Program-made: the position numbers and the translations under genes
The notes under the pieces: generated by a model
Databases searched by the model: none
The model's input: only the letters and a program-made list of their open reading frames with translations
Told to the model about the DNA's origin: nothing
Part shown: one piece after another, positions 1-8,003 of the stretch
Layout: each line of letters opens with the position of its first letter
Position numbering within the stretch: the first letter of the stretch is position 1
Assembly: GCA_021798915.1 (NCBI GenBank)
Contig: JAJZBM010000025.1
Location: 1 to 41,798, forward strand
DNA from: Pseudomonadota bacterium
Lineage (GTDB): Bacteria > Pseudomonadota > Alphaproteobacteria > Acetobacterales > Acetobacteraceae
Reading direction: 5' to 3'
Length of the DNA: 41,798 bases

Positions 1-133
1 CCAATCGTGCTCCGTCATTCCAGTCAGCATGTCCGGCTCCTTGATGCCGGTCACGCAGTGATTCGAACAAAACCCGATTCGGGAAGCCGTCAAAAACGCA
101 TGGCAGGGATTCCGTCCACACAGCCTAATTCCA

Positions 134-163
134 TATGCGATTCCTCTGTATGCGATTCCTCTG
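134..163. repeat. 15-bp perfect tandem duplication
   Basis: The 15-mer TATGCGATTCCTCTG occurs twice head to tail (134-148 and 149-163) in the leader of the ThDP-enzyme gene. The remaining bases of 1-243 show no convincing gene; the first 130 bases could be the distal part of an upstream intergenic region. The duplication may change promoter or leader spacing, but no function can be assigned. Confidence 0.85.
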
Positions 164-243
164 TCCCGAACCCGTGCCCGGTGACGGACCGCGCGGAGCG
201 GCCTATGGTCGCGGCTGAAACTGGCCGCGAGGGAGGTTGAAAC

Positions 244-2001
244 ATGGAACTGGCGCAAGCCCGTAAAGCCCGCACTGCACCCCGCCCTGGCGGGCGGGTG
301 CTCGCCGATGCGTTGGTCGCGCAAGGCATCGATCATGTCTTCGCGGTTCCCGGCGAGAGCTATCTCGATGTGCTCGACGGGCTCTATGCGGTGCGCGAGC
401 GGCTCAAACTCGTCACCTGCCGTTTCGAGGCCGGCGCCGTCGATATGGCGGAGGCGTTCGGCAAACTCACCGGCCGCCCGGCGGCGGCGATGGTGACCCG
501 CGGCCCCGGCGCCTGCCACGGCGCGATCGGCGTCCATATCGCACGCCAGGACAGCACGCCGCTTCTGCTCTTCATCGGCCAGATCCCGTTCGCCGAAACC
601 GATCGCGACAGTTTTCAGGAAATCGATTACCGCGCGATGTTCGGCCCGATCGCCAAATGGGTGACGCAAATCGACGACGCGCGGCGCATCCCCGAAATCG
701 TCGCCCATGCCGTCGATGTCGCAACCCGCGGCCGGCCCGGCCCGGTGGTCATCGCGCTTTCCGAGGAGATGCAGCGCGAAACGGTCTCGGTGCCCGATAT
801 CGGCCCGGCATCGGTCTCCCGCCCCTTCCCCGACCCCGCCGCACTGGCGAAACTGCGTGATCTGCTGACGCGCGCGCGAAAGCCGCTCGCCATTCTCGGC
901 GGCTCCGGCTGGAGCGAGGCGGCACGCGCCGCGATCCGCGATTTCCTGTGCAACCAGGATATTCCGGTCGCGGTGAGTTTCCGCCGCCAAGCCCTCTATG
1001 ACATGACGCTCGCCAATTTCGTCGGCGATCTCGGCGTCGGCAGCGATCCCGCCCTGGTCGCGAAAGCGCGCGAGGCCGATCTCATCCTCGCTTTCGGCAC
1101 GCGGCTCTCGGAAGCGGTAACGCAAGGCTATACGCTGTTCGATCTCGCCGGCGAAACACCGATCGTGCATGTCTATCCCGAAGCCGAGGAGATCGGCCGG
1201 GTGTTTCGCCCCAAACTCGGGATCGTCGCTGATCTCAACGTCTTTGCGGCGAGCCTCGCCGGTCTCGCGCCGGTGACACCGCATTGGCGGGAATGGCGGG
1301 CGGAACTGCGCGCCCTTCGCGAGGCGGCGAGCGCGGTTGCCCCCTATCGCGGCAAGCTCAACCTTTCCGAGGTTCTGCATGAATTGCAAACCTTGCTGCC
1401 GGCCGAGGCGATCCTCACCGGGGATGCCGGCAATTTCGCCGGCTGGGTCGCGCGGTTCCTGAATTTCTCCGACGCCCAGCGCTTCATCGGGCCGACCAAC
1501 GGCGCCATGGGCTATGGCGTGCCGGCGGCGATCGCGGCCAAGATCGCCTTCCCCGAACGCCTCGTCGTCGGCTTCGTCGGCGATGGTGGTTTCCTGATGA
1601 CCGGCCAGGAAATCGCCACCGCCTTTCATCACGGCGTCGCGCCGATCATCCTGGTTTTCAACAATCAGATGTACGGCACCATCCGCATGCATCAGGAGAA
1701 ATTCTTCCCCGGCCACGTCTCCGCAACCACCCTCACCAATCCCGATTTCGCGAAATTCATCGAGGCCTTCGGCGGCCATGGCGAGACCGTGACCACCACC
1801 GCCGAATTCGCCCCCGCGTTTCGCCGCGCCGTCGCCAGCGGCCGGCCGGCGGTGATCGAACTCGTCCAAGACCCCGAGCAGATCACCTCCCGCGCAACCA
1901 TCGCCGATCTCCGCGCGGAGCGCCCGGCGCCTTCCGCCATGCCCGCGGTAAAGCGCAAGCCACCGGCACGCGCGCTCGCCAAGCACGGCAAAACACGATG
2001 A
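244..2001 (+). CDS. ThDP-dependent enzyme, acetolactate synthase large-subunit-like
   Basis: A 585-residue protein with the three-domain layout of the POX/acetolactate-synthase family. The N-terminal pyrimidine-binding domain carries the ThDP-activating glutamate in 'CRFEAGA' (about residue 61). A central Rossmann-like domain contains 'AILGGSGWSEAA'. The C-terminal pyrophosphate domain has the GDG...NN motif ('GDGGFLMTG' to 'FNNQMYG'). The start is supported by GGGAGG at 231-236, seven bases before the ATG. Known family members decarboxylate 2-oxo acids or make acetolactate. The substrate cannot be read from the sequence: no small regulatory subunit is adjacent, and the usual 'RHEQGA' signature is changed, so a biosynthetic IlvB role is doubtful. 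The last roughly 30 residues are basic and proline/alanine-rich. The stop overlaps the next start (ATGA), indicating translational coupling to the secreted hydrolase. Confidence 0.9.
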   Translation: MELAQARKARTAPRPGGRVLADALVAQGIDHVFAVPGESYLDVLDGLYAVRERLKLVTCRFEAGAVDMAEAFGKLTGRPAAAMVTRGPGACHGAIGVHIARQDSTPLLLFIGQIPFAETDRDSFQEIDYRAMFGPIAKWVTQIDDARRIPEIVAHAVDVATRGRPGPVVIALSEEMQRETVSVPDIGPASVSRPFPDPAALAKLRDLLTRARKPLAILGGSGWSEAARAAIRDFLCNQDIPVAVSFRRQALYDMTLANFVGDLGVGSDPALVAKAREADLILAFGTRLSEAVTQGYTLFDLAGETPIVHVYPEAEEIGRVFRPKLGIVADLNVFAASLAGLAPVTPHWREWRAELRALREAASAVAPYRGKLNLSEVLHELQTLLPAEAILTGDAGNFAGWVARFLNFSDAQRFIGPTNGAMGYGVPAAIAAKIAFPERLVVGFVGDGGFLMTGQEIATAFHHGVAPIILVFNNQMYGTIRMHQEKFFPGHVSATTLTNPDFAKFIEAFGGHGETVTTTAEFAPAFRRAVASGRPAVIELVQDPEQITSRATIADLRAERPAPSAMPAVKRKPPARALAKHGKTR

Positions 2002-3068
2002 TCCGCGCCGGCCTGGTTCTGGCGTTGGCGTTGCTCGCGCAGGTGGCGCCGGCGCGCGCCCAGCCGGCGCTCGTCATCTATGAGAATGATTACACGCTGC
2101 ACAACGTCACGTTCGAGAACGGCGAGCGCATCGCCGATCTTCGCCTCCACTACACCACCGTCGGCCTGCCGCTTCGCGACCGGGAGGGGCGCGTTCTGAA
2201 CGCGGTTTTGCTGCTGCATGGCACCACCGGCACCGGCAAGAATTTTCTGGCCCCGACGCTCGCCAATAATCTGTTCGGGCCGGATCAGCCGCTCGATACC
2301 CGCAAATATTTCGTGATCCTGCCGGACGGCGTCGGCGCCGGCGGCTCCAGCAAACCTTCGGACGGATTGCACGCCCATTTTCCGCATTACGGCTACAATG
2401 ATCAGGTGGAGTTGCAATACCGTCTGCTCACCGATGTCTTTGCCGTGCCCCATCTCCATCTCGTGCTCGGCACCTCGATGGGCGGGATGCAGACCTGGCT
2501 TTGGGGCGAGCGCCATCCCGGATTCATGGACGCTCTGGTGCCGATCGGGGCGATGCCGGCGGCGATCAGCGGCCGCAACATGCTGTGGCGCGAGATGGTG
2601 ATCCGCTCGATCCGCGACGATCCCGGCTGGCTGGGCGGCGAATACGACCCGGCCAAGCCGCCGCGCCTTTGGCTCGAAACCGCAGCGCCGCTGTTTGCGC
2701 TGATGACCGGCAACGCCGAGCGTCTGCAACAGGCGGCGCCGACGCGCGGTGACGCCATCGCGCTTTATAACCGCCTGGTCGCCGAGGGGAGCAAGTGGGA
2801 CGCGAACAACATGCTCTATACCTGGGAAAGCTCATACGATTACGACCCGGCGTCCGATCTCGACAAGGTCACGGCGCCGCTTCTCGCCATCAATTTCGCC
2901 GATGATCTCGTCAACCCGCCCGAACTCGATGTCATGGCGCCGGCGATGAAGCATCTGAAACACGGGCAATACGTGCTCATTCCGCGCGGCACGACCTATG
3001 GCCATCAGACCCTGAATTATGCCGATATCTGGGGCCATCTGGTTGCGGAGTTCCTCGCCAAGAACTAG
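1998..3068 (+). CDS. Secreted alpha/beta-fold hydrolase, MetX-like
   Basis: A 356-residue protein with an N-terminal signal peptide (hydrophobic run then 'ARAQ', cleavage near residue 21) and a homoserine-O-acetyltransferase-like alpha/beta hydrolase domain. The nucleophile elbow is 'LGTSMGG' (about residues 158-164), the acid is probably the Asp in 'NFADDLVNPPE', and the histidine is in 'YGHQTLN' near the C-terminus. The oxyanion region is 'LLHGTTGTG'. True MetX enzymes are cytoplasmic, so export argues for a periplasmic esterase or acyltransferase-like role rather than methionine synthesis. It overlaps the ThDP enzyme by ATGA, so the two are co-translated. The substrate is unknown. Confidence 0.88.
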   Translation: MIRAGLVLALALLAQVAPARAQPALVIYENDYTLHNVTFENGERIADLRLHYTTVGLPLRDREGRVLNAVLLLHGTTGTGKNFLAPTLANNLFGPDQPLDTRKYFVILPDGVGAGGSSKPSDGLHAHFPHYGYNDQVELQYRLLTDVFAVPHLHLVLGTSMGGMQTWLWGERHPGFMDALVPIGAMPAAISGRNMLWREMVIRSIRDDPGWLGGEYDPAKPPRLWLETAAPLFALMTGNAERLQQAAPTRGDAIALYNRLVAEGSKWDANNMLYTWESSYDYDPASDLDKVTAPLLAINFADDLVNPPELDVMAPAMKHLKHGQYVLIPRGTTYGHQTLNYADIWGHLVAEFLAKN

Positions 3069-3119
3069 AATTTTTTCATCCGCGGGTTTGCTCTGCGGAT
3101 GACCGGGAAGGAGATGGAG

Positions 3120-3884
3120 ATGGCAGAAAAATCGGGTCGGCTGGCAGGCAGGGTCGCGATCGTCACCGGCGCCGGCGGCGGTTTCGGCGAGGGCATCGCG
3201 GAACACTACGTCGCCGAGGGCGCCCGGGTCGCGATCGTCGATATCCGCGCCGACGCGGCGCGCGCGGTCGCGGCGCGGCTCGGCGCGGCCACGATCGCCA
3301 TCGCCGCCGATGTCGGCAGCGCGGAAGACGTCGCGCGGGTAATGGCCGAGACCATGGCCGCCTTCGGCACGCCGACGATCCTCGTCAACAACGCCGGCAC
3401 CACCCATCGCAACCGGCCGCTGCTCGAAGTGACCGAGGACGAGTTCGACCGTGTCTACCGCGTCAACGTCAAATCGATTTTCCATTTCGTCCGCGCCGCG
3501 GTGCCGCCGATGCGCGATGCCGGCGGCGGCGTCATTCTCAATATCGGCTCGACCGCCGGCATCCGGCCGCGGCCGGGGCTGACCTGGTACAATTCGTCGA
3601 AAGGCGCGGTCAATCTGATGTCGAAATCCCTCGCCGTCGAGCTCGCGCCGTGGAAAATCCGCGTCAACGCGATCTGCCCGGTGATGGGGGAGACCGGGCT
3701 GCTCGAAGCCTTCATGGGCATGCCGGACACGCCCGAGAACCGGGCCAAGTTCCTCGCGACCATCCCGCTCGGCCGGATGTCGCGGGCGAGCGACATCGCC
3801 CATGCCGCCGTCTTCCTCGCTTCCGACGAGGCGTCGCTGATCACCGGCGTCGAATTGCCGGTCGATGGCGGGCGAACGGTCTGA
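3120..3884 (+). CDS. SDR family NAD(P)-dependent oxidoreductase
   Basis: A classical short-chain dehydrogenase of 254 residues from the ATG at 3120. GGGAAGGAG (3105-3113) sits six bases before this ATG, which favours it over the in-frame ATGs at 3099 and 3114. The cofactor motif is 'TGAGGGFGEG' (TGxxxGxG), followed by 'NNAG', the catalytic Ser in 'NIGSTAG', and the YxxxK pair in 'WYNSSKGAVNLM'. The acidic residue after strand 2 ('VDIRADAAR') suggests NAD(H) preference. The C-terminus 'GVELPVDGGRTV' is typical of FabG-like members. It follows the secreted hydrolase by about 50 bp in the same direction and may share its transcript. The substrate is not predictable. It converges on the diguanylate cyclase gene with only four bases between them. 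Confidence 0.92.
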   Translation: MAEKSGRLAGRVAIVTGAGGGFGEGIAEHYVAEGARVAIVDIRADAARAVAARLGAATIAIAADVGSAEDVARVMAETMAAFGTPTILVNNAGTTHRNRPLLEVTEDEFDRVYRVNVKSIFHFVRAAVPPMRDAGGGVILNIGSTAGIRPRPGLTWYNSSKGAVNLMSKSLAVELAPWKIRVNAICPVMGETGLLEAFMGMPDTPENRAKFLATIPLGRMSRASDIAHAAVFLASDEASLITGVELPVDGGRTV

Positions 3885-3888
3885 ACGG

Positions 3889-5112
3889 TTATGCGCCGGG
3901 CGCGGCTGGCGCTGCCCGGACCATGTTCCGCCCCGCCTGCTTGGCCTGATAGAGCGCCGCATCCGCCCACATGATCAGATCGCCGGGATTGGCCGCGATC
4001 CGCGGTGAAACCGCGGCCGCGCCGATGCTGACGGTGACGAGGTCGTTCTCCCCTCGGCCGCGATGCGGCAGCCGCGCCGCCGCCACCGCCGCACGGATAC
4101 GCTCGGCGATGCGCAGACAAGCCTCGAGATCGAGGCCCGGCAGCACGGCGAGGAACTCCTCCCCGCCATAGCGGGTGATGAGATCGATCCCGGCCCGCAT
4201 ATGCTGGCGGAGCAGCGTCGCGACGGCGCGGAGACAGGCATCCCCGGCGGGATGGCCATAATGGTCGTTATAGGCCTTGAAGAAATCGATATCGATGACG
4301 AGCATGCCGATCGCCGCCGCGTCCTCGCCCTCGTCCCAGAGTTCGGCGAGGCGGGCGGCGAGCAGGCGGCGATTGGGCAGGCCGGTCAGAGGATCGTGAT
4401 AGGAGAGGCGTTCGAGCTGGCGGTTGGTCTCGCTGAGGCCGATGCCGAGCAGCCGTTCGCGCAGGCCGAAGAGATAGGCCCGGCGCAACTGCCGCTCCAG
4501 CCGATGATTGGCGACCAGGGTGAGCACGATCGCGGCACCGACCAGCATCGCGGTATAGGTCGCGATCCGCCAATCCAGCGCCGGCGGCGCCCGCATCGTC
4601 GCGATGAAGATGGCGAGCATGCCGAGCGAACCCGCCAGCGCATAGCCGAAGCGGAGATGGAGCACGGCATTGGCGAAGGCAATGACGACGATCAGGCTGA
4701 ACATCACCGGCAGCCGCACCGCTTCCGGCACGATGCGGGTGAAATAAGCGATGCTGGCGGCGGCGACGATGGTCACTGCCACACCCGCCATTTCGCGCCA
4801 GAATTTCGGCGGCCGGCGCCAGATATAGGCGGCGAGAGCAACCCCGAGCGGGGTGACGATGCCAAGCTGCACCGCCATCATCCGCCCGATATGGCCGAAA
4901 TTGAGAATGACGTCATCGAGGATGAAGGCATCATAGAGCAGAACGCCAAGCAGCAGGCTCGATGCCAGTTGGCGGCAGCGGCCGGCGCTGGTATCGCGCT
5001 CGAAAGCGGCTTCCAGCCGGGCCGGAAAGACCAGCCGCCAGCCCGGCGCGGCGAGCGCGCGATCGGCGAGGGCGAGCAGATCGGCGCCGTCATCCTCCCC
5101 CCTGTCGTTCAT
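3889..5112 (-). CDS. Membrane-anchored GGDEF diguanylate cyclase
   Basis: A 407-residue protein with an N-terminal cytoplasmic stretch, about six hydrophobic membrane segments, and a C-terminal GGDEF domain that would make cyclic di-GMP from two GTP. The domain opens with 'YHDPLTGLPNRR', has the metal-binding 'VIDIDFFKAYND', and the active-site loop is 'RYGGEEF', a catalytically competent GGEEF. The inhibitory I-site RxxD expected five residues upstream reads 'AGID', with the arginine shifted by one, so product inhibition may be lost. The ATG at 5112 is chosen because it follows the era stop by ten bases behind a GGGCGGGAC purine stretch. It is the last gene of the rpoZ-to-era operon, where other alphaproteobacteria often carry recO. 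Confidence 0.92.
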   Translation of the reverse strand: MNDRGEDDGADLLALADRALAAPGWRLVFPARLEAAFERDTSAGRCRQLASSLLLGVLLYDAFILDDVILNFGHIGRMMAVQLGIVTPLGVALAAYIWRRPPKFWREMAGVAVTIVAAASIAYFTRIVPEAVRLPVMFSLIVVIAFANAVLHLRFGYALAGSLGMLAIFIATMRAPPALDWRIATYTAMLVGAAIVLTLVANHRLERQLRRAYLFGLRERLLGIGLSETNRQLERLSYHDPLTGLPNRRLLAARLAELWDEGEDAAAIGMLVIDIDFFKAYNDHYGHPAGDACLRAVATLLRQHMRAGIDLITRYGGEEFLAVLPGLDLEACLRIAERIRAAVAAARLPHRGRGENDLVTVSIGAAAVSPRIAANPGDLIMWADAALYQAKQAGRNMVRAAPAAPGA

Positions 5113-5122
5113 CGTCCCGCCC

Positions 5123-6013
5123 CTATTCCAGCCCCAGCGCGCGCAGCCGCGCCGTCTCCTCGTCCCAGCCGGCACGCTCTTTCACATGCAGGAAAAGATG
5201 CACCGGCTTCTCCCACAGCGCCATCAATTCGGCGCGAGCGCGGCTGCCGATGGCGCGGATGCGGGCGCCCCGTTCGCCGATCAGGATCGCCTTCTGGCCG
5301 CTCCGCGCGACATAGATCACCGCCTCGATCCGGACCGCGCCATCCGCCAGAGTCCGGAAACTCTCGGTCTCGACGGTGACCGCGTAGGGGATTTCCTCGG
5401 TGGTCTGGAGAAAAATCTGCTCGCGCACGATTTCCGCGGCGAGCAGCCGGTCGGGGAGATCGGTGAGATCGTCCTCGGGGTAGAGATGCGGCCCGGCCGG
5501 CATCGCGTCGGCGAGAGCGGCGCGCAGTGCCAAAACGCCATCCCCGGTCGCCGCCGAGATCATGAAAACCTGCTCGCAATCGAGCAGCGCGGTCAGCGAA
5601 GCCGTTAGCGGCAATAAGTGCGCCGGCGCGACGAGGTCGATTTTGTTCAGAACCAGCCAGCAACGCCGCTTCGCGGCGCCGGCGCGGAGCCCTTCGGCGA
5701 TGGCGCGCACCGCCTCGGTGAGGCCGGCGCGGGCATCGACCAGCAGCAGCACGAGATCGGCGTCGGCAGCCCCGCTCCACGCCGCCTCGACCATCAGCCG
5801 GTCGAGCCGGCGCCGCGGCGTGAAAATGCCGGGGGTGTCGACGAGCAGGATTTGCGCCGCGCCTTCGAGCACGATGCCGAGGACACGAAACCGTGTCGTC
5901 TGCGCCTTCGGAGTGACGATCGAGAGCTTGGCGCCGGTGAGACGGTTGAGCAAGGTCGATTTGCCGGCGTTCGGGGCGCCGACGATCGCGGCATAGCCGC
6001 AGCGCAAGGTCAT
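5123..6013 (-). CDS. era: GTPase Era, 30S ribosomal subunit assembly
   Basis: A 296-residue GTPase that binds 16S rRNA near its 3' end during 30S maturation. G1 is 'GAPNAGKS' (residues 12-19), G3 'DTPG', G4 'NKID', and the G5 region is 'ISAATGDG'. The C-terminal KH domain includes 'GERGARIRAIGSRAR'. The length matches the family. The start has GGAG six bases upstream. It lies 19 bp after rnc, the usual rnc-era pairing linking rRNA processing and assembly. No anomalies seen. Confidence 0.98.
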   Translation of the reverse strand: MTLRCGYAAIVGAPNAGKSTLLNRLTGAKLSIVTPKAQTTRFRVLGIVLEGAAQILLVDTPGIFTPRRRLDRLMVEAAWSGAADADLVLLLVDARAGLTEAVRAIAEGLRAGAAKRRCWLVLNKIDLVAPAHLLPLTASLTALLDCEQVFMISAATGDGVLALRAALADAMPAGPHLYPEDDLTDLPDRLLAAEIVREQIFLQTTEEIPYAVTVETESFRTLADGAVRIEAVIYVARSGQKAILIGERGARIRAIGSRARAELMALWEKPVHLFLHVKERAGWDEETARLRALGLE

Positions 6014-6032
6014 TTTTTGCTCCGTTTGGAGA

Positions 6033-6767
6033 TCAAGCGGTGAGCCGGGTCAGCAGATCGGCCGCCGCCGCCTGCTCCGCCGCCTGCTTGCTGCCGGCCC
6101 GCCCCTGTCCTGCCGCCGGGTCGGCGCCGATGGTGACGGTGATCGTGAATGCCGGGGCATGCGGCGGCCCGTCGCGGTCGGCCACGCGATAGGTCGGCAG
6201 CGGCAGGCCGCGCCCTTGCGCCCATTCCTGCAACGCGGTCTTGGCGTCCTTGGGGGGCGCGCCTTGCGCCGCCATGATCGGCGCGTAGGCGGCGCGGACG
6301 AAGGCGCGCGCCGCGTCCAGGCCGCCATCGAGATAAAGCGCGCCGATCACCGCCTCCATCGCATCGGCGAGCACGCTCGCCCGCTTGCGCACCCCCGCCC
6401 GTGCCTCCCCCGGCGCCACCGCCAGCGCCGCCGGCAGCCGCAGTTCCGCCGCGATCGCGGCGAGGGTCGGCCCCGAGACGAGATGGGCGAGACGGCGCCC
6501 GAGCGCGCCCTCGTCCTCGCTCACGAAACGCTCGGCGAGCCATTCCGCGATCAGCAGGCCGAGCACGCGATCGCCGACGAATTCGAGCCGCTCATTGGAC
6601 GCCGTGCGCCGCCGCCCGCGCAAGGCCGAGCGATGGGTCAGCGCCTCGGCAAGCCATTCCGGGCGCGCGAAGTGATGGCCGAGGATCCGCGCCGCTTCCG
6701 CCAGGCGTTCGGCATCGGTCAATGGAGACTGGTGAACAGCCGGCTCCAGCGGATTTCGAACGGCCAT
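6033..6767 (-). CDS. rnc: Ribonuclease III
   Basis: A double-strand-specific endoribonuclease that processes rRNA precursors. The catalytic domain has the signature 'NERLEFVGDRVLG' and the second acidic cluster 'DAMEAVIGALYLDGG'. A C-terminal dsRNA-binding domain runs from 'DAKTALQEWAQ' to 'KQAAEQAAAADLL'. The start at 6767 (MAVRNP) is preceded by GGGAGG with about seven bases' spacing; the gene then overlaps the lepB 3' end by about 49 bp. A TTG at 6722, overlapping the lepB stop as TTGA, would give a more usual N-terminus but lacks a visible ribosome-binding site. The product is 244 residues from 6767. Confidence 0.97.
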   Translation of the reverse strand: MAVRNPLEPAVHQSPLTDAERLAEAARILGHHFARPEWLAEALTHRSALRGRRRTASNERLEFVGDRVLGLLIAEWLAERFVSEDEGALGRRLAHLVSGPTLAAIAAELRLPAALAVAPGEARAGVRKRASVLADAMEAVIGALYLDGGLDAARAFVRAAYAPIMAAQGAPPKDAKTALQEWAQGRGLPLPTYRVADRDGPPHAPAFTITVTIGADPAAGQGRAGSKQAAEQAAAADLLTRLTA

Positions 6768-7456
6768 TCCCAAACCTCCCACCAAGGCGCCTCGGCATCG
6801 ATCGAGAAGAACAGGAATTGCGCCCGCCCGACCAGGTTCTCGACCGGAATGAAGCCGACGGCGTTCAACACCCGGCTGTCCAGGCTGTTGTCGCGGTTGT
6901 CGCCCATTGCGAAGACATGGCCCGGCGGTACCAGATATTCCTGCGTGTTATCAAGCGGCCCGTCATCCGAGGCTTTGAGGATTTCGTGGCGCACGCCGCC
7001 GGGCAGAGTCTCGATATAGCGTTTATAGACCATGCTCGGCCCGTCATCGGTGACGGTATAGGTGCCATCGGGCTCGCGCGGCACTTCGACATCGTTGATG
7101 TAGAGATGGCCTGCGCGCATCTGGATGCGGTCCCCGGGCAGGCCGATGATGCGCTTGATGTAATCAGTCGAGGTATCGCGCGGCAGCTTGAAGACGACGA
7201 CGTCGCCACGCTCCGGCAAGCGCCCGAAAATCCGCCCCGAGAACAGCGGCGGCGACAGCGGGAAGGAGAAATGCGAATAACCATAGCTGAATTTCGAGAC
7301 GAAGAGATAATCCCCGACCAGCAGCGTCGGGATCATCGAACCCGAGGGGATGTTGAACGGCTCGTAGGCGAAAGTGCGGATGCCGAGCGCGATCAGCGCG
7401 GCATAGACAATGGTTTTGACGTTTTCGATCAGGCCGCCGGGTTTGCTTTGCGCCAT
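6719..7456 (-). CDS. lepB: Signal peptidase I
   Basis: A membrane-anchored serine protease that removes Sec and Tat signal peptides. After an N-terminal hydrophobic anchor ('TIVYAALIALGI') come the box B serine in 'PSGSMIPTLLVGD', the box D lysine region 'KLPRDTSTDYIKRIIGLPGD', and box E 'MGDNRDNSLDSR'. There is one membrane segment and 245 residues, normal for alphaproteobacteria. The start at 7456 (MAQSKPGG) is preferred over an in-frame ATG at 7510 because the extra N-terminal residues lie over the short repeats upstream and are unlike the family. It sits between acpS and rnc in the conserved operon and its 3' end overlaps rnc. Confidence 0.97.
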   Translation of the reverse strand: MAQSKPGGLIENVKTIVYAALIALGIRTFAYEPFNIPSGSMIPTLLVGDYLFVSKFSYGYSHFSFPLSPPLFSGRIFGRLPERGDVVVFKLPRDTSTDYIKRIIGLPGDRIQMRAGHLYINDVEVPREPDGTYTVTDDGPSMVYKRYIETLPGGVRHEILKASDDGPLDNTQEYLVPPGHVFAMGDNRDNSLDSRVLNAVGFIPVENLVGRAQFLFFSIDAEAPWWEVWEWPFEIRWSRLFTSLH

Positions 7457-7516
7457 GCGAGGGGGTTCCGTTCCGGTCAAAAAGGCCGGCGGATCAAGCC
7501 GCCCCCCCATGCCCCT

Positions 7517-7555
7517 GTCAAGCCGGCATGCGTCAAACGGGCATGCGTCAAGCGG
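7517..7555. repeat. Short direct repeats in the acpS-lepB gap
   Basis: GGCATGCGTCAA occurs twice with 15-bp periodicity (7525-7536 and 7540-7551), preceded by a partial third copy (TGTCAAGC at 7517-7524). The repeats fill much of the roughly 130-bp gap between the acpS stop and the chosen lepB start. Function unknown; probably slippage-derived. Confidence 0.7.
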
Positions 7556-7585
7556 GGGCGGGCGCTGGGCGGCGCGGCCATTCCC

Positions 7586-7993
7586 TCACGCCACCGGATC
7601 GGCGGAAATGATCACCTGAGCGAAGGCATAGGGATACTCGTCGGTCATGGTGAGGGCGATCGCGGGTTGCATGCCGGGCGGTGTCAGCGCCGCGAGCCGC
7701 GCCGCCGCACCGCCGGTGAGAACGAGGCTCGGCTGGCCGGAGGGGAGATTGACGACGCCGAGATCGGCCATGAACACGCCGCGGCGAAAGCCGGTGCCGA
7801 GCGCCTTGGCGCAGGCTTCCTTGGCGGCGAAGCGCTTGGCGTAGGTCGCGGCGGCCAGCGCCGGCGCGCGGCGCGCGGCGCGGCCGCGTTCGGCGGCGGT
7901 GAACACCCGGCGCAGAAAGCGCTCGCCATGGCGCGCCAGCACCGCCTCGATGCGCCTGATATCACAGAGATCGGCGCCGAGGCCGAGGATCAC
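7586..7993 (-). CDS. acpS: Holo-[acyl-carrier-protein] synthase
   Basis: A 135-residue phosphopantetheinyl transferase that activates the fatty-acid acyl carrier protein from CoA. The N-terminus '[15 protein letters not shown]' contains the metal-binding Asp, and '[15 protein letters not shown]' is the family's (R/K)FxxKEAxxKAxG signature. The start is a GTG at 7993, giving the family's normal length; an open frame extends further upstream, but those residues overlap spoT and are not AcpS-like. It begins ten bases after the spoT stop and is followed by lepB. Confidence 0.95.
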   Translation of the reverse strand: MILGLGADLCDIRRIEAVLARHGERFLRRVFTAAERGRAARRAPALAAATYAKRFAAKEACAKALGTGFRRGVFMADLGVVNLPSGQPSLVLTGGAAARLAALTPPGMQPAIALTMTDEYPYAFAQVIISADPVA

Positions 7994-8003
7994 GCGCGAT
8001 CCC

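Noticed and set aside
3069-3095. Small inverted repeat TCCGC...GCGGA after the hydrolase gene
   Set aside because: Only five paired bases with a ten-base loop and no T-run after it; too weak to call a terminator.
4063-5379. Long open frame on the plus strand opposite the diguanylate cyclase and era genes
   Set aside because: Its product is rich in H, R, E and D with no domain pattern, as expected from reading a GC-rich gene backwards; the minus-strand GGDEF and Era motifs are unambiguous.
6719-6767. Possible frameshift where rnc and lepB overlap
   Set aside because: Both proteins are complete with normal motifs, and rnc has its own GGGAGG; an ordinary overlap explains it.
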